The notes under the pieces were generated by a model, which was not told where the DNA came from, made no database searches, and worked only from the letters and a program-made list of their open reading frames with translations. The translations under genes and the position numbers were made by a program. A stretch of DNA of 64,000 nucleotides from positions 33,620,441-33,684,440 of the forward strand of contig NC_080181.1 of the NCBI RefSeq assembly GCF_950295315.1. The letters run 5' to 3'. Shown piece by piece: positions 43,873-53,974 of this stretch; the first letter of the stretch is position 1; every line of letters starts with the position of its first letter. The stretch is from Erinaceus europaeus. Its lineage: Eukaryota; Chordata; Mammalia; Eulipotyphla; Erinaceidae.

Positions 43873-44024
43873 TCCTCTGGGTTTTTATTGCCAACCTGGT
43901 CACAGCTGTCACCCCATAAAGAGACACTGCCTTCAAGAAACACTGCAGCAAAGGGAGTTGTGCCAGCTCCTGTTCTAGCACCCAGAAAGCCTACCCACAC
44001 CCATTGCTAGAATCCCTGCAGAGA

Positions 44025-44202
44025 GCAGGCAGATAGCTCACCTAAGAGAGTACCCGCTTTGCTTTGCACAAGGCCCAAGCTTGAAGCCCCAGTCCTGCTT
44101 GTGAGTATTGAGGCAGTGGCAGAAACTGTAGTAGAGGCTTTACCTTACTTGCTGGGCCACTGTGGGCCCCTCTCTACCAGAGTCTTAGTCTATGAAGAAA
44201 AC
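44025..44202 (+). mobile_element. SINE-E-like, cut by the LTR
   Basis: GCAGGCAGATAGCTCACCTA head and AAGCTTGAAGCCCCAGTCC, running to the LTR boundary at 44,203. Confidence 0.6.
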
Positions 44203-44839
44203 TGCGACGGACCACTCGAGCGGAGGAGCAGCAGGAAGGAACAGAGTCCCCGAAGAGACCGGTGAGTGGACCAGGAGTCAGCGCAAGGGAGAACAGAATT
44301 ACACCACACTCATTTAGGAGGGTGACTCTGAATTCAATGTTTATTCAGCAAGTGAGAGTTTATATATCTTTTAGTCTTACATAAACAATATCTGGAACAG
44401 AAAGTAAAGCTCATTTCTTCATTAGATGGCCTTGCAGTTTTACACAGAAATGTCATACTTTATGGGGTGATGCATTTCTGAGTAATAGGCTTAGCAGACA
44501 GTATTTTATGTAGAGTTTTAACATATTTCATAAGAGGAGGTAAGTATTATTAAGAATTTTTTCTAAAGCTTCATGTATTTGATGACCCATAACTTCGTCC
44601 ACCTCACTGCTTTGTATACATTTCCTGTTCATCTGTATCTAATCTGGGAACAGGGGCTGTTCGTCCCCGATTACACGGTATTATTACCATGTACATAATG
44701 AAAACAATAATCAGAGTTTCCTATTTAGATCTGCTCAGGATGCCAAGACCCACTCCCAGAATTCTTCTTCCTTGAAGAGAGTTTTCCTGGGTGCTGACCC
44801 TGTCAGACCTGTCGTTCTGGAGTTTAGTGAGGCGTGGCA
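44203..44839 (-). mobile_element. Solo ERV LTR (class-II-like)
   Basis: Minus-strand reading starts TGCCACGCCTCACTAAACTC and ends GTGGTCCGTCGCA, i.e. TG...CA. It has TATATAAA near 44,360-44,367 and AATAAA (TTTATT on plus, 44,340-44,345), so R is short. Flanks GAAAAC (44,197-44,202) and GTAAAC (44,840-44,845) are a 6-base TSD with one mismatch; 6 bases suits class II ERVs. No gag, pol or env sequence adjoins it. Confidence 0.85.
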
Positions 44840-44877
44840 GTAAACTACTACCTCTGTCTGCTCACCAATAAGATGTG

Positions 44878-44962
44878 GTAAAAGGCAAGCAAGTCTTGAA
44901 TCAGACAATATTCAAATCCAAGCTCTGTCACTGTGTGACCACTAACCAGTCACGAAATGAGA
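44878..44962 (+). mobile_element. MIR fragment
   Basis: CTTGAATCAGACAATATTCA and CCAAGCTCTGTCACTGTGTG fit the MIR core. Confidence 0.75.
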
Positions 44963-44967
44963 ACCAA

Positions 44968-45158
44968 GACACCTGGTGGTGTCTCAGTCCACAGAGAGCA
45001 CACAACACCAGGCATAAGGACCCAAGTTCAAGCCTCCAGTCTCCACCTGCAGAGGGACATCTTCATGAATGGTAGAGCAGTATTGTTTATGCCTCTACTC
45101 TTATTGCTCTCTCCCTTGTTCCCCCTTTATCACTCACCTATCAAAAAAGAAAGAAAAA
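44968..45158 (+). mobile_element. SINE-A (first of three in tandem)
   Basis: ACACCTGGTGGTGTCTCAGT head, CCAAGTTCAAGCCTCCAGTC, CTCCACCTGCAGAGGGACAT and a CT/A-rich end. Confidence 0.85.
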
Positions 45159-45402
45159 TGAGGAGCCACAGGTAGCATACCCATTAGATCACATATGTTA
45201 CTATACACACAGACCAAGGTTCAAGATCCAGGTCATTACCTTAAGGGGGGGGAGAGCTTTACAAATGATGAAGCAGTGCTGCGGTGTCTCTATTTCTCTC
45301 TGTCTGTCTACCAGAAAAACAAACAAAAATGTAAAAGAAAAAGGCTGCTGGGAGTGGTTGAGTAGTGGGGACTAAGCCCCAGTCATAATCCTGAAAGAGG
45401 GA
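45159..45402 (+). mobile_element. SINE-A, long form (second of three)
   Basis: AGGAGCCACAGGTAGCATAC head, GATGAAGCAGTGCTGCGGTG, then a 3' module GGCTGCTGGGAGTGGTTGAG ... AATCCTGAAAG. Confidence 0.82.
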
Positions 45403-45411
45403 GAGATAAAT

Positions 45412-45622
45412 GACTGGGAGGAGGCAGACCTAGTAGAGTATACATGTCACTATGCACAAGGACTTGGGTTTGAGGCCCCAGTCACCACCTATAGAGGGGG
45501 TGCTTCACAAGTGGTGAAGCAGTGCTGCAGGTATAGCTCTTTTTTCTTCTTTCTCTGTCTCTATCTCCCCTTCCCTCTCTATTTTTCTCTGTCTCTATAT
45601 AGTGAATAAATAAAATATAAAA
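45412..45622 (+). mobile_element. SINE-A (third of three)
   Basis: CTGGGAGGAGGCAGACCTAG head, GTGGTGAAGCAGTGCTGCAG, pyrimidine tract and AGTGAATAAATAAAATAT tail. Confidence 0.88.
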
Positions 45623-45718
45623 CAGGAAGGAAGGAAGGAAGGAAGGAAGGAAGGAAGGAAGGAAGGAAGGAAGGAAGGAAGGAAGAGAGGGAGGGAGGGA
45701 GGGAGGGAGGGAGGGAGG
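45623..45718. repeat. (GGAA)n(GGGA)n microsatellite
   Basis: About 14 GGAA units then GGGA units, growing from the SINE tail. Confidence 0.97.
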
Positions 45719-45904
45719 ACCAGATGAAGAACATGTGATTTTAGGAGCAAAGTGTCTTCCTGGACATGTGAAGGTCATTTGGCTCCCCCTGGCCCATCTT
45801 CCATTCCCACTCTACTCAGCCTCACCTACCTCCATTCAAATCCCAAAATGCCAAGTAAAATGGATTACTTATAGGGATTGAAGTAAACAACTTCAAGCTT
45901 TCCG

Positions 45905-46165
45905 TTTTCAAAGATATAGCAGAGAAAGACAATTACCAGATGATCTCACTCCTGTGTGGGAGACACAAATCAAGGAAGCAAAACTAAACAAAACCAGACC
46001 CCAAAATTCTGATGTGTAATTGAGGTTACTGACAGGTGGTAGGAGGGAGAGGAAGCACAGTGGACTGGGGGGGGGGGGGTACCACTACCTCAGTGGTGGA
46101 TGTGGTGGGATAACACATAATTTGAAGCAAGATGAAATCATGCCCTTAAAAAGAAAGTAAGAAAA
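45905..46165 (+). mobile_element. Old L1 3' end
   Basis: GATGATCTCACTCCTGTGTG, TAACACATAATTTGAAGC and a terminal A-rich stretch. It includes a G run at about 46,068-46,079. Confidence 0.75.
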
Positions 46166-46397
46166 ACAAGGGTATGGCAAGCCTTCCCATAAAAGTTCTT
46201 CTCTTATTGGCTCCATTTTTGGGAAGCAGAATTAATGAGAGCTCTAGGAGGGTCTCTAGGAGAAGGGTGCTTATAACTATGTTCTTTTTCAGATGCCTGC
46301 AGGAGGAGGAAAGGATTAGTTATGACCCAACCTGTCATTTTACCAGATAATGGATGTTGTCTTGTTTATCTGTTTATTGTTGCTGTTGTTGAGTGTA
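46166..46397. other. Unassigned sequence
   Basis: Nothing recognised apart from a short TGTTGTTG tract at its end. Confidence 0.4.
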
Positions 46398-46628
46398 TTT
46401 GGCCACCAGGGTTAGTGCTGGGGCTCAGTGCCAGCACCACAAAACCACCACTCCCAGTAGCCATTCCCCCCCCCCCTTCTATTTTCATTTGGTAAGGCAG
46501 AAAAATTGAAGAGAGGAGGAGGAAGAGAGACAGAAAGATAGACACCTGAATATCTGCTTCACCACTCATGAAGCATCTCCCCTGCAGGTGGGGAGTAAGG
46601 GCTAGAACACAGGCCTCTGCTTATGGTA
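46398..46628 (-). mobile_element. SINE-A, long form
   Basis: Reversed 3' module (GCCACCAGGGTTAGTGCTGG), C run at about 46,467-46,480, purine tract, GCTTCACCACTCATGAAGCA and a partial head. Confidence 0.85.
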
Positions 46629-46629
46629 A

Positions 46630-46768
46630 TATTACTACCAGGGTTTTCAGTGGGGCTCAGTGCCTGCATAATGAATCCACCACTTCTGGCAGCCATTTTT
46701 TTCTTTATATTTTCTCCTTTTCTTTTTACTTGATAGAACAGTGAGAAACTGAGAGGGGATAGAGAGAT

Positions 46769-46821
<53 letters not shown>

Positions 46822-47196
46822 GGGGGTCAGGCAGTATTATAGCGAGTCAAGTGTTCATGGCCCAAAGTGCAAGGACCTCCATAAGGATCCCGGTTCTAGG
46901 CCCTGGTTCCCCACCTGCATGGGGTGGGGTCACTTCACAAGCGGTGAAGCAGGTCTGCAGGTATCTGTCATTCCCTCCCCCTCTCTGTCTCCCCCTTCTC
47001 TAGATTTTTTTTGTCCTATCCAACAACAAAATAAATGGCAACAACAAGGGCAACAAAATGGGGAAAATGGCCTCCAGGAGCAGTAGATTCATAGTGCAGG
47101 CACCGAGCCCTAGCAATAACTCTGGAGGCAAAAAAAAAAAAAAAAAAAAAAAAACATAGGTAGGTAGATAGATAGAAAGAGAGATAGATAGATAGG

Positions 47197-47258
<62 letters not shown>

Positions 47259-47365
47259 CCTGCAGCCCTGCTTCATTACTCATGAAGCTTTCCTCCTGCA
47301 GGTGGGGACAAGGGGCTTGAGTCCTTGCACATGGTAACATGTACATTCATAGGTATGATACTGCC
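46630..47365 (-). mobile_element. SINE-A with (GATA)n, split by a SINE-B
   Basis: The 3' module and purine tract run from 46,630 into (GATA)n at 46,769-46,819. After the inserted SINE-B, (GATA)n resumes at about 47,160-47,258 and leads into CCTGCAGCCCTGCTTCATTA and the head to 47,365. Confidence 0.85.
46824..47153 (+). mobile_element. SINE-B, long form, inserted in (GATA)n
   Basis: GGTCAGGCAGTATTATAGCG head, AAGCGGTGAAGCAGGTCTGC, 3' module GGCCTCCAGGAGCAGTAGAT ... CTCTGGAGGC and a poly-A of about 24. Confidence 0.93.
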
Positions 47366-47431
47366 CACATCACCAGATACCAAATCTTAATCCTCCTAGA
47401 TTTGTAAAAGGAAGCTGGAAAAAAAAAAAAA

Positions 47432-47720
47432 AAGACCAGCAAGTGGCTCACTTGGTAAAAATACACGTATCTCCGCACTCAGGGACCCAAGTTCAAGTCC
47501 TGGGCCACCACACAGAAACACCTACAGGGGAGAAACTTCATAAGTGGTGGAGAGGTGCTGTGATGTCTTTCCTTTTCTCTTTCTATCACTCTCTTTCTCT
47601 ATCTCAGTTTCTCACCCTCTACTTAGAGGAAAGAGAAGAAAAATTGTCCTCCATAAATAATGGAGCCATGTAGGTACCAATTCTCAGTGATAAGCCTGAT
47701 GGCAACTAAATAAATAAATG
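47432..47720 (+). mobile_element. SINE-A, long form, divergent
   Basis: GACCAGCAAGTGGCTCACTT head, CCCAAGTTCAAGTCCTGGGC, GGGGAGAAACTTCATAAGTG, pyrimidine tract, then CCTCCATAAATAATGGAGCC and an AATAAATAAATGG tail. Confidence 0.75.
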
Positions 47721-48414
47721 GAAATCATCAAGAATTCTACCTCACCCAATCCCCATTTCAGTGATGAGGAAATGACAGTAGAGAATGACATTTAGCCAGG
47801 TTTCCAATGTAGAGTAGAAAACTCTAGAGAAAATAGCTTAATCAGAACCACGAAGGCCAAGCAGACCGGGCAGACACAAATATAAAAGAAAGTACCTTCT
47901 CCCTTCTCTTTCCTTCTTCCCATCTCTGACAACTGAGAGTGGGCGTAAGCTGAACAGGCAGCAAGCACTCAAACTGGGGAGAAAGTGTTCAGGAAAAGAG
48001 GAAAAGCATACTCTCTGGGGAGACTGCTCTCTTCTTGCTCAGTTTGTGATATTGGAATAATTCACTTGATATAGTAATAGAACTGAAGATGCTGGAGTGC
48101 AGTACTGTTCACCATCTATTGTTCTTTGGAAGGGGGTGCCTGATCCAATCAAGGAGAATAGATGGTCTTTCTTCTCCCCCTTCCCCACCCACCCACCCCC
48201 ACCCTGTCTACTCTCCCTATGAGCAAGGGGCTGCTTCCCCTGCACCCCCTCCAAGTCTTCCTAATGATTCTTCCACTGGATTTCCCAGGAGATCTCAACA
48301 TGTCTGGAGCTCATTTAGATTCTGTTTGGATCTTTCTGAATGTTCTAGAAGAGGATCAGAATTCTAGAGTGAGAAGGAACTTTAGTGGCCATTGCATCCA
48401 ATTTGTTGACTTTT
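47721..48414. other. Mostly unique sequence
   Basis: CCCCATTTCAGTGATGAGGA near 47,750 is MIR/L2-like. A 143-codon frame (48,162-48,593) is proline-rich by composition and ends in a purine repeat; it is not a credible gene. Confidence 0.5.
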
Positions 48415-48491
48415 CTTTTTTAAATTTTTCTTTTAATTTTATTATCTTTACTTATTGGGCAGGCAGAAATCAAGAGGATGGAGGAGATAGA

Positions 48492-48532
<41 letters not shown>

Positions 48533-48652
48533 CCTGCAGCACTGCTTCACCACTTGCAAAGCTTTCCCCTGCAGGTGGGGACCAAGAGCTTGAACCTGTG
48601 TCTTTGCATGGTAATATGTGTGCTCAACCAGGTGCACCACCACCCAGCCCCC
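48415..48652 (-). mobile_element. SINE-A with (GA)n
   Basis: Reversed A/T tail, (GA)n at about 48,494-48,532, GGCCTGCAGCACTGCTTCAC and GGTGCACCACCACCCAGCCC. Confidence 0.9.
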
Positions 48653-48654
48653 CA

Positions 48655-50276
48655 TTTTTAATTTTTAAAATTATTGTATTGCAGGGGTTAATAGTTTACA
48701 TTAAATACAGTTATTTATACATGTGTAAAGTTTCTCAGTTTTCTGTGTAATACTCTCACCCCAAGCCTAGGTCCTTCTCTACCATCCTGCACAGGATCTG
48801 AAAGCCCCCCATACACCCACTCAGAGTCCTTTACTTTTATACAGAACACCAAACTCAGTCCAAGTTCTACATTGTATTTCTCCTTCTGTTCTTATTTCTA
48901 TAAATGAGATCATTCCTGTGACGGACCGCTCAGGTGGAGGAGCAACAGGAAGGATCAGGGAACTCTGAAGGTGACCACCTGGTGGGTCAGGAGGAGAACA
49001 GAATACAACACACTCTGTTGGAGGGTGAATCTAAACTAGTTTTATTTAGCAAGTGAGAGTTTATATATCCTTCAGCCTTACATAAACAATATCTGAATAT
49101 AGAAAGTAATGGCCTTGCGGTTTTGCAGAAAATGTCGTACTTCATGGGGTGATGTATTTCTGAGTAATAGGCTTAGCAGATAGTATTTTATGTAGAGTTT
49201 TAACATATTTCATAAGAGGAGGTGGGTAAGTATTATTAAGAATTTTTCCTAAAACTTTATGTATTTGATGACCCATAACTTTGTCCACCTCATTTCTTGT
49301 TCATCTATATCTAATCTGGGAAAAGGAGCTGTTCATCCCCGATTACACAGCATCATTACCATGTACATAATGGAAACAATAATCAGAGTTTCCAGTTTAG
49401 ATCTGCTCAGAATGCCAAGACCCACTCCCAGAATTTTTCCTCCTTGAAGAGAGTTTTCCTGGGTGCTGACCCTGTCAGACCCATCGTTCTGGAGTTGAGT
49501 GGGGCGTAGCAGGTTTCTTTTTACTTTCACTTTACTGTAACATTCTTTTAGTTTTATCTACACACTTTCAAGTATGATTATCTCTCTTAAAAACTTAACT
49601 CAATTTTACTTGATTAGAACTTCTGCTTTTATACAGTTTCACAGTTACATAAACATTGGTACGAAACAAAAGCAAAAGATAAGTATCGGGGTTTGTAGTT
49701 TTGCCTAGAATCATAATTCCTGCTCTGTACTGTTCATGCAGCACTATTTGTTTTTAGTTAATTTGTTTTTCCCTTGACATTTGTATAATCAGCTGGCTAT
49801 CAGTGATTTTATTGTTTGTCCTGCAAATTCTTTTGGCTAGGATTTTGGAGCATGAGTCTTATGAGTGCACGCCTAGTAACAGCTGATGGATCATGACTAT
49901 ATTGTGGATGATTCCTCATCCAAATTCTATAAACAGTTGATATTAATCATGAGAAATGTCACCTATTTTGTAAGCAGGGCCATGGTCAGTCATGACCATG
50001 GGAGCTATACTTTTTGGGTTTATAGGTTTATTATGTTTGTGGGGGGGGGGGTGCCATCTTCTAGTCAAAACATTCTAACATAGACTCCTTTTGCGGCATC
50101 CTAGCCCATTCCCGGGGATGCAGCTTCCTTGAAGTCCGTCATCCTCATAGCCTTGGCAGTTGACCTTGTCAAGCTCCACAGGGGGTCAAGGCATGGGGCG
50201 CCACACATTCCATTTTCATTCTTCTCTTTTTGGTTTATCTCACTTAACATGATTCTCTCAAGTTCCATCCCTGCAT
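48655..50276 (-). mobile_element. L1 ORF2 tail and 3' UTR, split by an LTR element
   Basis: Minus-strand 3' UTR at 48,655-48,916 (GTAAAGGACTCTGAGTGGGT). The ORF2 C-terminus follows at 50,206-50,276 (GGAACTTGAGAGAATCATGT, TAAGTGAGATAAACC). The break falls at the LTR TSD. Confidence 0.85.
48917..50205 (-). mobile_element. Compound ERV LTR element with exact 6-bp TSD
   Basis: Flanked by CATTCC at 48,911-48,916 and 50,206-50,211. Minus-strand reading starts TGTGGCGCCCCATGCCTTGA and ends GCGGTCCGTCACA (TG...CA). Bases 48,917-49,510 are homologous to the whole LTR at 44.2-44.8 kb, including AATAAA (49,041-49,046 reversed). 49,511-50,205 is additional, and its outer end resembles the LTR start a second time (CTTCAAGGAAG, GGAATGGG). 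No retroviral gene recognised. Confidence 0.8.
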
Positions 50277-50450
50277 ATTTATTTATTTTTATTTGATCAG
50301 ACAGAGAGAAATTGAGAAGGAAGAGAGAAAGAGGTGGGGGGGGGGGGCGTGGAGTCCTATTGCACTGCTTCACCACTCATGAAGCTTCTCCCCTGCAGAT
50401 GGAGACTAGGGACATGAACATAACCAGTTACATGACCATCCAGGCCCCAA
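50277..50450 (-). mobile_element. SINE-A
   Basis: Reversed TATTTATTTATTTTTATTTG tail, purine tract with G run, CACTGCTTCACCACTCATGA and a worn head. Confidence 0.85.
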
Positions 50451-51335
50451 TTCTCTCAACTTTCTATGAGATCCAGTGACATGCCAAGGTCCCATAGCCT
50501 AGTCATAGTGGATGCAAAGTAAGAGTGAAGCCACTAATTTACTTAAATGTTTTCTCAGACAAAAAAGCATCCCCTGAAGATGGAGATTCCATTTTAAGGT
50601 GAGAGAAGATCTAGCCTTATGCCAGGCATACAGCAGGCATGTAAGAGAAGTCAGTTGGTTACATACAGAACTGCCCTCGTTGCCAAGAGCATCTGGATCT
50701 GCAGAGCTCCATCCACCCCAGCTCTGGGCTTCAGAACCTTCTTTGAGATTATGCCCTCCCCTGACTAGGAGAGAAGAGAGTGCATTCGATAGGACAGAGC
50801 AGAAGCACAGAGCCCTGAGAGGAGAGACAGGTGGCATGGAGGAGGCCCCAGGAGGTAGAGATGGATGAGGGGAGGTAAGTACATTCTCGGACTCTCTGTG
50901 GGAGTAGAATGACAAACCCAAGTGTAAGAAAGCCTCGAGTCATCAGGAGAAGCATGAGCCACTCTGGAGGCAGGTGACAGGGTGTGGGGAACACTCCCCC
51001 CACCTCCACAGTGCTGGGTTTGTCTGGGGCTGGATGAACAAGCAAATTAGCTCCAGACCCATTAGTAAGAGGAAAAAACCAAGTTTAATGGCATGCATCT
51101 GGAGACTTCATGTGGCCATAAATTCTAAAGTCAAATAGAACCAAGTAGGGGTTGGTATTCCAGGCTGAGGAGCCAGTGACCTCAGGAGAGGGGAGAGGGG
51201 GCTGCACAGCCTAAGGAGGGATGATGTCATCTTTACTATAAAAAGAAAGATGAGAGTCTCAGCTAGAAAGAACCTGCCTGCAGATGAATCTGCTCTTACA
51301 AGATACCCACCATACCACCCCATACCACCATCTTC
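50451..51335. other. Unique sequence, no gene seen
   Basis: MIR-like trace near 50,470-50,500. Overlapping frames on both strands (for example 50,921-50,499 and 50,599-50,868) show no domain. Confidence 0.45.
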
Positions 51336-51339
51336 ACCA

Positions 51340-51448
51340 GAGGGACAGGGCAAACAGTCACTTTCACTGCTGGGATCAAACTTGGGATCATATGCTTCCA
51401 AGCCCCACATCCGATTTCTGAGCCACCTCCCAGACTTCTTTAGAGAGA
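51340..51448 (-). mobile_element. SINE-D-like
   Basis: CTGCTGGGATCAAACTTGGG and TTCTGAGCCACCTCCCAGAC fit the reversed SINE head. It lies inside the 245-codon minus frame 51,845-51,108, which argues against that frame being a gene. Confidence 0.6.
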
Positions 51449-52050
51449 CTCCTGGGCGAGTTGGTCTGATTTGAACAACTTCAGAGGAGAAATGAAGGAA
51501 ATGAAGGAAAGAATTGAAATCCAAGTGACAAAGCAAAGTATGTCCAAGGACAGAGAGGACTTGTGGAGCATCAAGGACTTTGCATTTCTGTAGCCTGTGA
51601 TGCTGATCCAGGCTAAATGCTAAAGTACCCATCTGCTGAGTTTCCCTGGACACTGTGAAACCAGGGCAGACCCCAGAATTCAAGGTTCCTGGTGTCTGAC
51701 AGAAGGTGTGATGTCTGCAGAGCCACTTACTGCTCAGCTTCCCAAACATCGAGAGCTGAGCTCCCACTGAGGGACACCTCTGCTGGGAGCAACGTGAGCC
51801 CTGTTTCACTTTTGTTCTCCTTCCACCTGCTAAGCTCTTCAGCAAATGATGTCATCTCACTGGTTGGCTCCCTAGTCTGAAATCACAGATGTCTACTTTC
51901 AACCTGTGTCTATATGGGTATATACCTTGCAATCCCCCTACCACTCTGCCTCCATCTGCTTCTCTGACACCCCTATACCTGAGTCACTAGAATTGCCTTC
52001 TTTTTCTTTTCCAAAAAAATAAACTTCACTGTTCCCAATGACCACTTTTT
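51449..52050. other. Unique sequence, no gene seen
   Basis: About 600 bases without recognisable repeats. Confidence 0.45.
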
Positions 52051-52051
52051 C

Positions 52052-52190
52052 ATTTGTCTTTCTTTTTGGTGAGAGACAGAGATGAAGAAAGGGGAGAAGA
52101 AGAGATAGGAGAGATACCTGTACTCCTTGCTCTACTACTCATAAAGCTTCACCCCTGTAAGGGGGACCCTCGGGGGCTGAAACCATGTCA
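52052..52190 (-). mobile_element. SINE-A
   Basis: Purine tract, CTACTACTCATAAAGCTTCA, CCCCTGTAAGGGGGACCC. The head is eroded. Confidence 0.72.
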
Positions 52191-52234
52191 CCACTTTGCT
52201 CTTCTTATTTTAGCAGCTCCATTCATATGTGGCC

Positions 52235-52330
52235 CACTGTTATCCATGGACAGAGCACAGGACTTGAATCTGGCTCCTGCTCTGAATGTGACAGAGCAGA
52301 GTAGTGCTCAGGTCTCTCTCAAATATAAAT
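52235..52330 (+). mobile_element. SINE-C 3' fragment
   Basis: GCAGAGTAGTGCTCAGGTCT then AAATATAAATAAAAAC, the distal part of SINE-C. Confidence 0.55.
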
Positions 52331-52557
52331 AAAAACTAAATTAACATAAAAATGAAGGGAAAGGCATCTCAAGTGAATTCTGGCAGAGTCTGATTCCCTT
52401 AGATGAGTTGCCCTTAACTATGACTCTTCACTAAGACTCTGGGGCTTGGGAGTGGGGGTTGTGTGAGGGAGGCTGTGCTCCACCTGTGAGAACACTACAG
52501 ATGCCTGCTTTCATGTCCTTGGGGTTAAAGAATTGACATCCCTGACTTTCCCATTTG
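52330..52557. repeat. Direct duplication, copy 1 (about 220 bases)
   Basis: From AATTAACATAAAAATGAAGG to CTGACTTTCCCATTTG it is repeated at about 53,300-53,522 with few substitutions. It matches no repeat family here. Confidence 0.92.
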
Positions 52558-52690
52558 TACAATTGTTTGTCATTTATTTTATTTATGAGAGAGTGGGGAG
52601 GTAGAGCATCACTCTGGCACATGCAGTCAATGCTGGGGGTCAAGCTCAGTTTGATACTTTATTCACTGTGCTACCTCCTAGGCCAATACA
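52558..52690 (-). mobile_element. SINE-D
   Basis: GAGCATCACTCTGGCACATG, GGGGGTCAAGCTCAGTTTGA and CACTGTGCTACCTCCTAGGC. Confidence 0.8.
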
Positions 52691-52739
52691 GTACATTTTT
52701 CAAGAGTTGTGATATTTTATTTATTTTATTTTATTTTTA

Positions 52740-53055
52740 ATGGTCTCTCTGGGTAAAGACCTGGGTTACTTGGCTGCCCAATCAGAGAGCTAAGTCATGC
52801 TGATTGTCAAGCCTCTTGTGGTTGATGGAATGTTCTAGATGCAGTATGCGCCCAGAATCCAGACAGCCAAAAGCCCAGACCTGCCAAGGCACACTTCCGA
52901 AACAAATGGCCAATTTATTATAGACTGGGAATGGAAGAAAAGTGCCACAGAAATTGTTTGCACCTGCTGAACAGGCTGGCTCTTGGCAAGAGTCCCTAGA
53001 AGGCTCAGGCAGTCAGGGGTAGTATGAGGGCAGAGGGAACGAGCACAGCACAAGG
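52740..53055. other. Unique sequence
   Basis: About 315 bases. Contains a CCAAT motif (TGCCCAATCAGAGAG near 52,775) but no start site or gene can be tied to it. Confidence 0.4.
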
Positions 53056-53057
53056 AT

Positions 53058-53295
53058 AGGAACTGAATGGTGGCACACCTGGCAGAGGATATACATTACC
53101 ATGCACAGACAACCAGGTTCAAGGCCCTGGTCCCCACCTGTAGGGGGAAGCTTTACAAGCAGTGGGGTAGTGCTTCTCTCTTCCTCTCTGCCTCAAAACC
53201 TCTATCAAAAAATTAAGAAGAAGGAAAAAACTGCCAAGAATGGATGTGTTCTATACAGAGCTCCAGTGATAACTTTGGTGGCAAAATAATAAAAT
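53058..53295 (+). mobile_element. SINE-A, long form
   Basis: GAATGGTGGCACACCTGGCA head, TCCCCACCTGTAGGGGGAAG, a short pyrimidine tract, 3' module CTGCCAAGAATGGATGTGTT ... CTTTGGTGGCA. Confidence 0.82.
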
Positions 53296-53299
53296 TAAA

Positions 53300-53522
53300 T
53301 TAAATTAACATAAAAATGAAGGGGAAAGCATCTCAAATGAATTCTGGCAGAGTCTGATTCCCTTAGATGAGTTGCCCTTAACTATGGCTCTTCACTAGGA
53401 CTCTGAGGCTTGGGAGAGGGGGTTGTGTGAGGGAGGCTGTGCTCCACCTGTGAGAACACTACAGATGCCTGCTTTCATGTCCTTGGGGTTAAAGAAGTGA
53501 CATCCCTGACTTTCCCATTTGC
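53300..53522. repeat. Direct duplication, copy 2
   Basis: Same orientation as copy 1 and about 965 bases downstream. Differences include GACTCTGAGGCTTGGGAGAG versus GACTCTGGGGCTTGGGAGTG. Confidence 0.92.
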
Positions 53523-53685
53523 ATCTCATGTCAATCATCCTATTTTTTGAATGCTGGCACAATGCAGAATTTCCTCCTCCTTCTCACAGGTCAAGGTTCC
53601 CCATTTCTCCTGTGGCATAAAAAAAGGTTGGAAAAGAACTTTTTCCCCCATTTTCTTTTATTTCTTCCTTTCTTCTTTTCTTTTT

Positions 53686-53925
53686 ACTGCCACCACTACT
53701 GTTTCTAGCAGCCATCTTTCTTTCCGTTTCTTATTTCTATTTTATTTAGTAAGACAGAAAATTTGAGGGGGGAGAGAAGAGCTGAGGAGGGAGAAAAGAG
53801 AAAAACATCTACAGACGCACTTTATCATTTGTGAAGCCTCCCCCCTGCAGGTAGGGAGCAGGAACTTGAACACAAGTCCTTTTGCAAGCTAATGTGTGTG
53901 CTCAACTAGGTGTGTCACCATCCAA
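53686..53925 (-). mobile_element. SINE-A, long form
   Basis: Reversed 3' module, purine tract, TTTGTGAAGCCTCCCCCCTG and a head ending TAGGTGTGTCACCATCC, followed by (TTTTC)n to 53,975. Confidence 0.82.
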
Positions 53926-53974
53926 ACTTCTTTTTTCTTTTTCTCTTTTTTCTTTTTTCTTTTTTCTTTTTTTT

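Noticed and set aside
46769..47258. Regularly spaced short repeats resembling an array
   Set aside because: These are GATA microsatellites; there are no spacers, and the genome is mammalian.
44203..50205. Two same-strand LTRs 4.1 kb apart read as one provirus
   Set aside because: Each has its own TSD, and the interval holds SINEs, a MIR and L1 pieces with no retroviral gene. They are separate insertions.
51108..51845. 245-codon open frame on the minus strand
   Set aside because: It crosses a reversed SINE-D at 51,340-51,448, shows no domain, and overlaps an unrelated plus-strand frame. A chance frame is more likely than a gene.
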